Below are positions 22,831 to 33,118 of a stretch of DNA of 64,000 bases, piece after piece. This DNA is from Pyrenula massariospora (taxonomy: Eukaryota; Ascomycota; Eurotiomycetes; Pyrenulales; Pyrenulaceae): the NCBI GenBank assembly GCA_021030905.1, contig JAGFMI010000003.1, forward strand, positions 124,001 through 188,000. Direction: 5' to 3'. The notes under the pieces are model-generated. The model did no database searches. It had not been told where the DNA came from and worked only from the letters and a program-made list of their open reading frames with translations. A program made the position numbers and the translations under genes. The stretch's first letter is position 1. The number at the start of each line of letters is the position of its first letter.

Positions 22831-24455
22831 ATGAAGCCCCTCAGCATTCTTTCGACGTCTCTCGCGTCAATCAGCGCCGTTATTGCGTCCACCAACGTTG
22901 TACCACACAAAGGCCCCCTCGAGCTCCGGAGCGGCAAGTATAGCAATATACCTAAGCGCTGGCCACACAAGTCCCACCATTACAAGCGAGGGGAAGATAG
23001 AAATGTTGTGACTATCCGCGCATCGTTGAATGAGACAGACGATGTCTCTGTGGATTTCTTGAACGGAATCCAAGCGGCCAACAATGGAGGTACTCTTTAC
23101 CTTAAGGAGAACGAGACTTATGTCATTGGGCAAAAGCTGGATCTTTCATTTCTCAATGACATTGAAGTAAATTTAGAGGGCGAGATCTTGGTACGTCTTG
23201 AATCTTCTAATAGGAGCTGTGACTTGACTAACCCTGCTGTAGTTCACCGATGATCTGGATTATTGGCAAGGTGACTCGGCTCGATTCATTGTGAGGAAAA
23301 TATTCCCTGCTGACAGCGAAATATCTAGCCAACAACTTCTATTATGCGTTCCAGAAGTCAATTACTTTTTGGGTTTGGGGAGGCCAGGATATCCGCATTT
23401 GGGGTGGTGGCACCATCAACGGAAATGGTCAAGCCTGGTATGATGGCTTTGCGGGAAACGAGATCTTGGTGGGTAGTTCAGGAAGGAGTACGTAAGCTAT
23501 GTGGACTGACCTGAGGGAAGGACCCCAATAACACGTTCTACCGCCCGATTCTGTTCCTGACGGACAATGCCACGAACGTACAAGTTGAGGGTATCACGTT
23601 GCTCAACTCGCCATGCTGGAACACCTTTATGGTTCGCACCAAAGACATTAGCTTCGATGATCTCGACATCATTGCATTCTCCACGAACGCCTCGGTAAGC
23701 TTCCACTGTGGGTGTGGAACCCTGGCCATAAACTGACGTTAATGGAATAGTCGTTGCCTAAAAATACCGATGGTTTCGACAGCCTCAATGTGGACGGTTT
23801 GACGGTCACCAACAGCAGAGTAAACATTGGTGATGACTGCTTCTCCCCCAAACCGAACACTTCCAATATCTACGTGGAAAACCTGTGGTGCAATGGGACC
23901 CATGGTGTTTCTATGGGTAGCATTGGTCAATACCCAGGCACTTTCGACTATATCGAAAATGCATATATTCAAAACGTGACCCTGCTCAATGGGCAGAATG
24001 GCGCGCGTCTCAAAGCTTGGGCTGGCCCGAATGTCGGGTATGGATATATCAACAATGTCACTTTCAAAGATCTTGTCATCGGCAATACCGACAATCCCAT
24101 CGTCCTCGACCAATGCTACTTCAACGTCAACGCCTCGACCTGTGCAGCCTACCCATCCCGCGTCAACATTACAAATATCCTTTTTGAGAACATCAGCGGC
24201 ACCTCATCCGGGAAGGAAGGAAGAGTCGTCGCAGATCTTACATGCTCTCCCGATGCCGTGTGCTCGGACATCAGATTGTCGAATGTCGATCTGACAAGTC
24301 CGGCTGGTAGTCCTCCGGAGATAATCTGCAGCAACATCCAAGGCGACATTGGGGTGCCTTGCAACTCGACGGCTTCTGCCCAGAGTAAGCGCCAGGCGAC
24401 GGTTCCTCCGATGAGTCACCATGGGGCGCGGAAGCGCGGGATGGTGCCGAAGTAG
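22831..24455 (+). CDS. Secreted GH28 polygalacturonase, exo type
   Basis: Five exons: 22831-23190, 23243-23270, 23329-23468, 23521-23694 and 23751-24455, giving 468 residues. Exon 2 is only 28 nt. Residues 1-~19 are a signal peptide (MKPLSILSTSLASISAVIA). The rest is the right-handed beta-helix of family 28. Catalytic residues are in place: NTDG (Asp241), GDDC (Asp262, Asp263), THG (His285) and the substrate-binding RLK (Arg320, Lys322). The sequences around these sites (DDCFSPKPN and HGVSMGSIGQYPG) look like exo-polygalacturonases, which release galacturonic acid from chain ends, more than like endo enzymes. Many NxS/T sites imply heavy N-glycosylation. Pectin breakdown outside the cell is the likely job. 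The gene sits between G-beta and the phosducin-like gene, an unexpected place for it. Confidence 0.92.
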
Positions 24456-25813
24456 GTGGTTCCTGAAGGATGCATGCTGGTGTGAGAGAGTGTAGAGTAG
24501 CGGCGAAAGACGCGATTCTGATCTTCCATCCTGTAGCAACGGAAATGTTGAATGTGGTGCGGCATCCTTTTGACCTTGCCGTCGACCGTTAGCCGCTGCA
24601 AGATGGCCGATCTCCCATAGATCAGATCTCAGGGGCTCTGTGTAACCTTGACCTGACGGTGAATCCTCGACTCCACCGTGCGTGTAGTAGGCAAAGTATA
24701 AATAATTTCGTTCCGGTACCACGCCGCCGGAACACGAGGCATCTTATGCAATCCGGAACAATGCAGAGGACAACAGTTTACGTACCTCCTTTGTAAGAAG
24801 CTTGGGGCCAGATATTCTTGTCGCACGGGGGCGAATGTTGGCCGCATGCCGCATCCCTGCACCACGCGGCGACCACGTTTTGCCCTAACGACTCCTTTGT
24901 TTCGCAAATTCCCGGTCCTCGGTGATTTGTCGATCAACTCTCCATTCATGCGACCTTCAATGACGCCGTGAAGGATCCTAGACGCTCTCTACCATTGTCG
25001 AAGACTTTACTGACATTTGTGAGTCGGTAAGTGTCGCCAGATATGGCTATTCTTACTTAAACGTCGCCATCCCGACGACGTGGGCATCCCCGGGTCAACT
25101 ATAGCTGACGACTTCAAGAGACCAGGACCAGCCCTTCTTCGCGCCTTCTAGTGTGGACGCCTCGTGTTTGAGGTTCGTTTTAGCCATACTACTTTCGCAT
25201 CGTCCCTCCACCAAGCTTCGCTCACAACGTGCTTCCCGTCCACAGTCCTTCCCGGCAGACCTCTCTCCCAGAACCTCCTTTTCGGCCCACTTCCAACACC
25301 ACGCCTGCCCCCACGATCCTGGCTCCTTGCCATTATCATAAAAGCATATCATTCCAAGCGCCTCCGTTTGAAACAAGAAGCCTTACCAATTCCTGAGTGC
25401 AAGAACTTGATTGCACAGAAACTGCGTTGCCGAGGATATATCACAACTGTCACCGCTGTGCTCCTTGCGCTCGACGTGTGTGACTGGTCCTGAAGCACTC
25501 GTGGCCGCACACCGTTCCCTGTGTTACCGGCAGAACATATCGAGAACCAACAGCCTATTCGCGAAACCACCGGGAGAAATACTCCATCTGATCGGATTTA
25601 AGCCCCATAAAAAGAAGGCCAGGGATCCTGTCAATCAGCGCTGCATTGAGGATCGGCTGACGTTGGAGTCTCGCGCTTGGCCGTTTGGGCTCCTATTCTG
25701 GCGCTTCGGCAACTTTGCTTCATTCTGGTGCCCACTGCCTAACAGGCTGTTACTATTCTTCTCCACGTACTTAACCTCCGGCCCCCTTCCACGTCACAGC
25801 CGCGTCCTTTACC
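24456..25813. other. Intergenic region upstream of the phosducin-like gene
   Basis: About 1.36 kb. The + strand from about 25130 to 25340 is rich in C/T and may be the transcription start region of the phosducin-like gene. Several short open frames precede the ATG at 25814 and could act as upstream ORFs. No independent gene is supported. Confidence 0.5.
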
Positions 25814-27030
25814 ATGTCAAATCTCGCGCAAGACGAACTCGACCAATACTTCAATAATCACGACCACTTCAGATCACACCCGGAAGACCTTTCTCATTCT
25901 GACGAATCTGAGAACGAGAAGGTCGACGACGCTACTACGCAGACCGTGGTGGACTCTGATCAGGACGACGACGAAGATACCCTACACAACATGGCAACCA
26001 TGACTCAGACACGGACAGCATACCAATTACCATCGACTCTGTTCGATGCCAACACAGGACCCAAAGGTGTCATTGCTGACGCCCATTCGTTCGAGCGGGC
26101 AAAGAAGAAGTCTTTCCGACGGACCTTGATGGACCTGACAAATGGCATCACTCTAGGCTCCAAGAACTCTCAAGAGAAAGCGAACTTTAACAATGATAAA
26201 CTGTCCTCCTCGGTTTCGTCAGGTGCCTCTGAAGGCGATGAGGATGAAGAGTTCATGAGACAATGGCGAGAGAAGAGAATACAGGAGATGGCCGCCGGCA
26301 CCGTACGGAGACAGAGTCCATCCAAAAGGAAATACGGCAGTCTCGATGTTGTTGACGCTGAAGGGTTTTTGGACGCTGTGGAGAAAGTTCCTGCAGACAC
26401 CGTGGTGGTGGTTTGCATTTACGATCCCGAGGTATGTTTACTTTCTTTCCACACTGTATGGCTACAATTGTCACGTTCTTCTGCATGCTTTACTTTCTTT
26501 CACCCGATAATCCTGCCGCTGTCACTTCCTGCCTCGTACCATACTTCTTCGCTTGGGTGGTGGCCCACAATCGCGCACAGTCCCCCGCATCTAGACTTTC
26601 TCACCCCTGCCCACGACACAACACGAGTTTCATGTCCGCCATGACTTTACATCATGTTCCCTGTCGTTCCAATCTTGACTCTTTCGACCATTTCGATCAC
26701 TATAAAACATTCAAATATATCGTGGCTGACCCACGCCATAGTCCAACGTCTCCGCTGCTGTTGAAGAGCCCCTCAACTACCTCGCCCGGAAGCACTGCAC
26801 TACCCGGTTCGTCAAGCTGCACTATGAGATCGCTGAGATGGAACACGTCAGCGTGCCGGCAATTTTGGCGTACAGGCGTGGAGATGTGTTCGCGACATTG
26901 ATGGATCTTAAGCCCGATGGACCGGATGGTGGAGTCAGTGGGTTGGAGAGGTTGATGAAGAGGTATGTGTTTCCCGTCCGCTCTCGGGATTAGACCGCTA
27001 ACGTCGTACAGAGAGAACATTCTCTCGTAA
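25814..27030 (+). CDS. phnA: Phosducin-like protein (G-beta/gamma co-chaperone)
   Basis: Three exons: 25814-26431, 26742-26962 and 27012-27030, giving 285 residues. The first intron (310 nt) is long for this locus and the last coding exon is 19 nt. The N-terminal half is acidic and helical, with the family's G-beta-contacting segment near PKGVIADAHSFER, followed by EEFMRQWREKRIQEM. The C-terminal half is a thioredoxin-like fold without the CxxC: VVVVCIYDPE, then YLARKHCTTRFVKL, ending VPAILAYRRGDVFATLMDL. Phosducin-like proteins assist CCT in folding G-beta and assembling G-beta/gamma. Fungal versions are Aspergillus PhnA and Cryphonectria BDM-1, required for G-beta-dependent growth and development. 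Its presence a few kilobases from G-beta fits joint function. Confidence is high for identity and good for exon ends. Confidence 0.93.
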
Positions 27031-29582
27031 ACCCGAGACATCATCTCAAACTTTTACGACCGCATGACACCCTTTGTAAAACACCTCACTGCCACAAGGC
27101 TGCTTCTTGTCTCAGCAACACTTGCGTGGCGGGACCGCGTTGGACCTATCATCCTACGCGCAACGCGATTTGGCAGCAAAGGAAAGGAAGGAGCAACTGA
27201 TACCCCGGGCATTTCCTACTCATCTCATCTCATTATATCCACCTATTCATTCGGGAGCATAGAGCATAAGGCAAGCAAGCGCAGGGGTTGTTTCATAAAT
27301 AGCGTGGAAGACTGGTGATTTTTCTCATCTGCTGCTCTTCTACTTGTTTTCATACATGGCGTCTTGGGTCACACAGATGTGGCCATCAATGGTGGGCTGG
27401 ACTGCACGTACTTTGGGAGGAACAAAGCAGAGGGGGCTATAGTGTCTTTTTTTAATTTGCTATGTGTATTGATATGCCTTATTTTACTATCTTGCTTGCT
27501 GGAGAGATGAGCGCTAGAATGAAATTAAATTGCGCAATGAGACCCGACCGGTCCTCTTTCCTCGATATTGCACGCGCGCCGCTTTCTCACTTGAACCAGG
27601 TCCAATATCCTACAGAAAACAAAACCTTCTATCGGGATTTCTCCCTCCATCTGTCTAGCGGGCATTGTCCTCCATCTTTCGAGTGTTATCCATACCACCC
27701 TAGCGGTATGTCACTCCCATGTCACAACGTCTTCCTGTACGTCTTAGAAGGTCATTCTTCGGTAAATTGCCACATCCCGAAACCATGCTAAGCGGCCCAT
27801 TTCTCTCCTAGCGAGTGGGTAGTTTGTCTTTTTCTTTTCCTTTCTCTGCCCCTATAATTCATACCGTCTAAGTCAAACCCGCCTAATCTCACCGCAAAAC
27901 TTCCAGTTCCTTGTCTTCCCATCTCCTAAGCCGGCTCTTTCTCTTTCTCTCTCTACCCCTATCCGTCATCGGACCATTCTCTCACTGTCCTCAACCCAGC
28001 TCTTCCTACACCCTCCTCTCCTAACATCTAATCTACAAAGTCTCCGTGTATCTTCTCAACTTAATTCCATGTTCTTCATTTTCCAATCATTCCCTCCCCG
28101 CTCCCCTTCACGGTAATCATCTACTCCCTCCCATACAAGCAACCCAACGCGGGTATTTATATGTACATATGTATGTATACACCACTATCACAATCGAAAC
28201 TCCATCCCCTGTACCCTCCACCCACCGATCCGTATCATCATCTCCTCCCGTCCCCCTTCTCCTCTCACCCGTCCAAGCACATAAGCACACCACCTCACCC
28301 AACTACCCTCAGCCGCCAAGTCCCCCTTCTCCTCTCCCCCCTCTCACTTGTACTACCTGCGCAGTGAACGAAAAGAAGAACAAAAATCAAACTGAAAAAT
28401 CAAAAACAAAGATAGCGTGAGAGAGAGACACACATAGAAAGAGAGGGGAGAGACATAAAACCGCAATCCATTCATCATTGATCATTTTGCTTTGCATTGC
28501 GCGTAGAAGGTTGGTTGGGGTTGCGGTTGAGATCGATACCATGCCGCAACTGGGAACTAGGGAGGATTGTACGAGGATGGGAAGGGAATAAGAAGAGGAG
28601 TATTCTCGGTAAGTATGATGGGCTGGATGAGTGGATGTGGTGGTTGGGGATGAGGATGAGGAAGGGGTGGGATGGGATGGAGGGTGTTGAGTAGAGTAGA
28701 TTAGCTTGGAGAGATGGAGAGGACGTGACACGGTATGGTATGTGGTTTGCTAGGTAGGGTAGGTATGTCGTGTGGGCGGAGATTGAAAGGTCGGCTTCGA
28801 AGGGAATCTATGATAGCATGAATGTAGGTAGACGAGAAGAAAAGGGGAAAGGCTAGAATAAAGGAAAACAGGGGAGTTAGATTAGAAGGAAACGAGGCGG
28901 TCTAAGGCCGGCCAAAGAAACTATCAATGTATGAACGCAGCAAGAAGAGAAGGGGTAAAACAACATGGAAGCATTCCAGACTATGGTAGATTGGAGTTGA
29001 AAATGGGAAAGAGAAGAAAGGAAGACCGGCTGCACCGCAATCTCGACCTAGACCGAAAGCGTGTTGATCTCGAGAAATCTAATCTGAGCCCCGTTTCATC
29101 TACAGTTGGAATTTTAATTGAATTGATCCGTGTGGAGAAAACAAAAGATGCTTTGAGGCGCCTAACGCCGTGCAAGATGGCCAAATCCTGGATATCCGTA
29201 TCCACACCCCTATCCATGTCCTCTCGAGTGCCTTAATCATTGAACCAAGCAAACAAGCATGCCGCAATGAGAGTCGCAAAATCTCAAAATGGAAATCCCC
29301 TCGTGATGTGATAGAGAAATCTGCCCGACCCCCCTACTGAGTATCCTGCGCGCATGCATAATCGTCATCTAGCAAGTAACCTATTGGCTCTATCTGAAGT
29401 TTTTGGAGGACATGGCTAGGAGCTGCCTGACTTAAGTTGACCAGGAAATAAAGGACATCAAAAGTAAGGAAGTCAAAAGTAACACTTTCATATTCCACTA
29501 ATGCATGCCCTGCCCTGTTTGACTTTTGGAAGCCGGTCTCTGCAGTCGTGGAGGGCAAAACATATTTTAGGTCTGAGTTAAA
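27031..29582. other. 2.5-kb convergent spacer with pyrimidine-to-purine switch
   Basis: This lies between the 3' ends of the phosducin-like gene (+) and TAF14 (-). No protein-coding gene is recognisable. Roughly 27830-28370 is strongly C/T-rich on the + strand, and about 28375-29060 is strongly A/G-rich. Facing blocks of this kind resemble two promoter/leader regions pointing at each other, or a polypurine/polypyrimidine tract pair. Frames within these blocks are low-complexity and I do not accept them as genes. Confidence 0.5.
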
Positions 29583-30998
29583 TTATGCAGCTACCCGTTC
29601 GTTGGCAAAATCGTTGAGCATCTTGATCAGGCCTGGTGGGGAGAACGGCTAGGTTAGGCCGGCTTTTGGAAAGAAACATTGAGGTGAAGAGAATACGTAC
29701 TGTCTGGTAGCGTGTAAAGATCGACATGGAATTCGCCTTCTGGATACGCAATGCTTGTCAGTAAATGAGTCAATTGGCCAACTAACCACAGCCAGAGATG
29801 GTCCGGGCCGTTTGATATGCTCCATCCTACACTGATTCGCGGCGTGTGGGGCTAGACTCACGCTCAACGTCGTTCTTTGTGTAGCTCTCTTCTGTCTTGT
29901 GGTCATGCACCATCTGCACTACTTGCAGCAGATCGTTCTCATCTAGCTTCTGCAAGTTATCGGCTAACCGATCCATATCAATGCTACGGTCGATCTTCTT
30001 CTTGCGTTTTGCGCTATCTGTATCGCCGGCGGATCGCTTCACGCCATTGGGTGTGCCAACTGCGGCGTTCTCGAGGGAGGCAGGGATGGTTCCGGATTTC
30101 CTGAGAGCCTCAAGTAGGCGGTCACGGGGATTTTTGAATGTCTGGAAAGGGCGTATTAGCGTAAGGGAAGGGGACTGGGAGTAGCGAAAAAGTACTTACA
30201 ATTGGATGCTTGTTCTCATACTGCGGCTGCTGGAAATGTAGGTCTTGGCTAACAGAGTGCTCTTTGCCGTTGAGGTCCGTGAGAACACATTGGTACTCAA
30301 ATTCACCCCAACCCTCCTCAGAGATAGCAAAGGGCATCTTCTTGAAGGCTAGAAGCTGTTAGGTAGTACGAGATAAAGGGCTAGGAATGCTAATGTATCG
30401 GCGAGCAGTTTCTTGTAGAAAATTGAACCTACTTTGACGTGATCTATTGCCGAAACTTGGGTGTAGATTGTAGACCACTTTGTCAAACACGTCCGCTGGC
30501 AGCTCTTCTCCCTCCTTGCCGAGCATGACTATTTTGACACTCCATTTCCGTTGTGGAAATCCCTCAACTCCTGAATCTTTTTCGGGTCTGAGAGGAGAAG
30601 TCAGCTACCGAATCGGTGACACCTTCAATCAAATGATAGCACAAGAGTGAAAGGCTCGGATCAGGTGCGCTAAGGGTTTGGTGAAAAAGAGACGGCAAAA
30701 GGCGGCCGCGCCAGCGCGCACTAGATGTAGGATGATGTACATAGAATCGCAGAGTATTATGAGAATTCATATTCGTCTTAGCGACCGCATAGGTAGAAAT
30801 TGTCGCTGGTGAGGCTGCCAGCAGTCAAAGGCAGAGCAAGGGGACAGCGCGTAACTGAGGCTGAATTGAACAAGTAGTGGCGCTACTAACAGGACTTCTT
30901 GCTGCGTTACAAATTTAATGTTTCGCTTGACCTGATCGTGAATATTGTCAGCCAGCGGGTTCCTTTCATAGTGCTAAGTGCGAACGAACGTCGGGCAT
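29583..30998 (-). CDS. TAF14: YEATS-domain transcription factor subunit Taf14
   Basis: Seven exons on the minus strand: 30990-30998, 30891-30931, 30433-30587, 30200-30348, 29862-30141, 29701-29739 and 29583-29632, giving 240 residues. The first coding exon encodes only Met-Pro-Asp; splicing to exon 2 yields MPDVKRNIKFVTQQEVLP, matching the family start. The YEATS domain covers residues ~5-135, with FPQRKWSVKIVMLGKEGEEL, YNLHPSFGNRSRQTFKK and EEGWGEFEYQCVL, the last carrying the histone acyl-lysine reading pocket region. After a Lys-rich linker (AKRKKKIDR), a C-terminal helical domain ends LYTLPDSLIKMLNDFANERV, the ET-like region that binds partner peptides. Yeast Taf14 is shared by TFIID, TFIIF, SWI/SNF, INO80 and NuA3. 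The second intron is 303 nt, long for this locus, so it is the part to verify first. Confidence 0.88.
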
Positions 30999-31680
30999 CT
31001 TGCTCGATCTCAGGAAAGTCTGGGTTGAATAGCTGAGATAGCTGGCTGCGGGATGGCGAAGGAATCGACCAAGAAGATGGAGTCACTCGGCGCAGACAGC
31101 CAAGGTGCAGGCAGCCAGAAGCACGACTATTGGATTGTTAGACGGCGCCTGTCAGACCACACAGAGAGGGAATTGAAGCCGTGGGGAATATATGGAGGGA
31201 GATTTGCGGGGGAGAGCGGAGGAGGAACGTGTGGACCCTTTGACTTGGCAGATCCAGGGACGCGCCAAATTGCACGCGAACGACTGGTAGCCTTCCTCAG
31301 CCTGATGCGTAACATTCAGCCTGATGCAAGTAGCCTGATAGCCGTTGTGAAGAGGCATATTATCGTGGTGACGATGACCACACTTTGAGAACCTGCGCAA
31401 TCGGCCGTTGAATTAAATTGACAGGAAATAGAGGTGACGACGTAGCGTTGTACAACGTCTCAAAAACCGAGAAAAGGGGCAAGCTGCTAGTGAATGTGAC
31501 TCTCATTACCATCGGATCTATCTATTGAATGGGATACTAAAGCTCGCCTGCATGTCTGGAATTCTCAATCACCGTCGTGGTCTCGCGAGATAGTGGGTGT
31601 GGATGCTTTTTGAGCAGCAAACGGACAAGTACAAATCGCAAACAAGCGGCTCAAGATGAGCTCGCGTTGAAATCATCTAG
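30999..31680. other. Intergenic region between TAF14 and RanBP1 genes
   Basis: About 680 bp holding the TAF14 promoter and the 3' UTR of the RanBP1 gene. The frame at 31053-31388 (+) has no recognisable features. Confidence 0.55.
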
Positions 31681-32683
31681 CTAGGTCGACTGAGCAAAAA
31701 GCTTTTCGTTCTCTTGCTGGGCTTTGATGAAGGCTTCCTTAAAGAGATTTGCGTCTCGAAGAACATTAGCCATATTCAACGTCCAAGCAAGCAGCAACTT
31801 ACTTTCAGGATTGCCAAACCGGATGGCGAGCGTTTGTGCTTCTGGTTCTCCCTCACTGACATCGGCTGCCGCGTTCCACACCCAGCTGCGGTCGCTGCCT
31901 ACATTGGGAGAAAGCTTCATATCGGGGACCACTGCAGACATTGTCAGCCTTGCGTTGGAGACGGATCTTTCATCGCATACCGTAGTGATTAGCGCAGACC
32001 TTGAGCGTTTTATCTCTCCTCATCACCAATCTAGTCTTGTGATTCTCTTTGTGTTTTAACAGCCTGACATCACCCGTCCCACGCTCCTTCCATTCCCTCG
32101 TCTCCCGATCAAACTTGAAAAGCTTCGCCCGCATCTTGAACGTTTGCTCCTCAGCCTCCTCATTCGTCTTCGTCTCGACTTTCTCTGTCAATCGAACAAC
32201 GGGCTCGAACTCGACTTCGGGGGACTCTTCGACTTCCTGTTCAAATTGAATATATAAACCTCGCGTAGCATTTAAAGGTGTAGGCTTGGAAAGGGTCGGG
32301 GGAGGCAGTGAAGTTGCATTTAGGCTTGCTTGACTCACTTCCTCATCTCCAGCCTTCTTTTGAGCCTTTGAGCTCCCAGAAGGCTCATGTCCCCCCTCAT
32401 TATCCTCTTCCTCTGCCTTCTTCTCTTTCTTCGCGCCTCCGCCAAACATGCTAAAAACGGAGTCTTTTACACCAGCAGCTGCGTTGGTGGCTGCGGAGGT
32501 CGCAGCTTCGGTATAGGAAGGGGGATTCTCTGCTTTTGTGTCCCCAGTCTTAGCTGAAGCCTCGCTTTCCCTAACATCCTTCGATTTTGTCACAAGCTCA
32601 CTTTCAGTCTTCGACACTTGCGGCTCTGACTCTGCCTGGACTTCAGCGGAGGGGTCGGCTTTAGTCGATGCTGGCTCAGACAT
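31681..32683 (-). CDS. YRB1: Ran-binding protein 1 (Yrb1-like)
   Basis: Three exons on the minus strand: 31981-32683, 31803-31931 and 31681-31754, giving 301 residues. The N-terminal ~150 residues are acidic, Ser/Glu/Lys-rich and disordered. The Ran-binding domain spans about residues 160-290: [39 protein letters not shown], the signature [20 protein letters not shown], then [20 protein letters not shown] and [17 protein letters not shown]. The domain binds RanGTP and stimulates RanGAP, releasing Ran from transport receptors on the cytoplasmic side of the nuclear pore. The N-terminal extension is longer than in yeast Yrb1 (201 residues) but is usual in filamentous fungi. An alternative reading as a nuclear RanBP3/Yrb2-like protein is less likely, because no FG repeats are present. 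Confidence 0.9.
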
Positions 32684-33118
32684 GATGACAGGCTCAACTG
32701 ATGCTCTTCAAAATAATGTGAAAAGGTGAAAAGATGATCTTTCTCTGTGAAGCTTAGATTTGATTCTGTATCAAGTTTTCGTTGCAAGATGTCTGCGATG
32801 TTTTAAAAGAGCGGTACGGGACGTGTTTCCCAAAGTTTGGAGGTCATTGGTTGGCGCGGGGAATTTAGGCGCCCACAAAAGCCTCTCCGCCATCGAAGGC
32901 AATGTCACGTGATAGTGCATGGAAAAGAAGGTTATGAAGGGGATGATGATTCGATTTGAACTCTAAATATGAGCTACCAGGTATCAATTGAAGGTCATAG
33001 TCTCGTGTCCACATCCAGACACCGTATTGCCCCTTTGCACTTGGCGGAATAAACCCAAAACCCGCACAAACCCTTCACCACCGTGTTGCCAATGAACAAA
33101 ACAAGCTATGAAATCTCC
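32684..33118. other. Short spacer upstream of RanBP1
   Basis: About 435 bp between two minus-strand genes, holding the RanBP1 promoter and the 3' UTR of the next gene. No gene seen. Confidence 0.6.

Noticed and set aside
28046-28420. 124-codon + frame
   Set aside because: Pro/Ser/Thr-rich only because the DNA is a C/T tract; not credible as protein.
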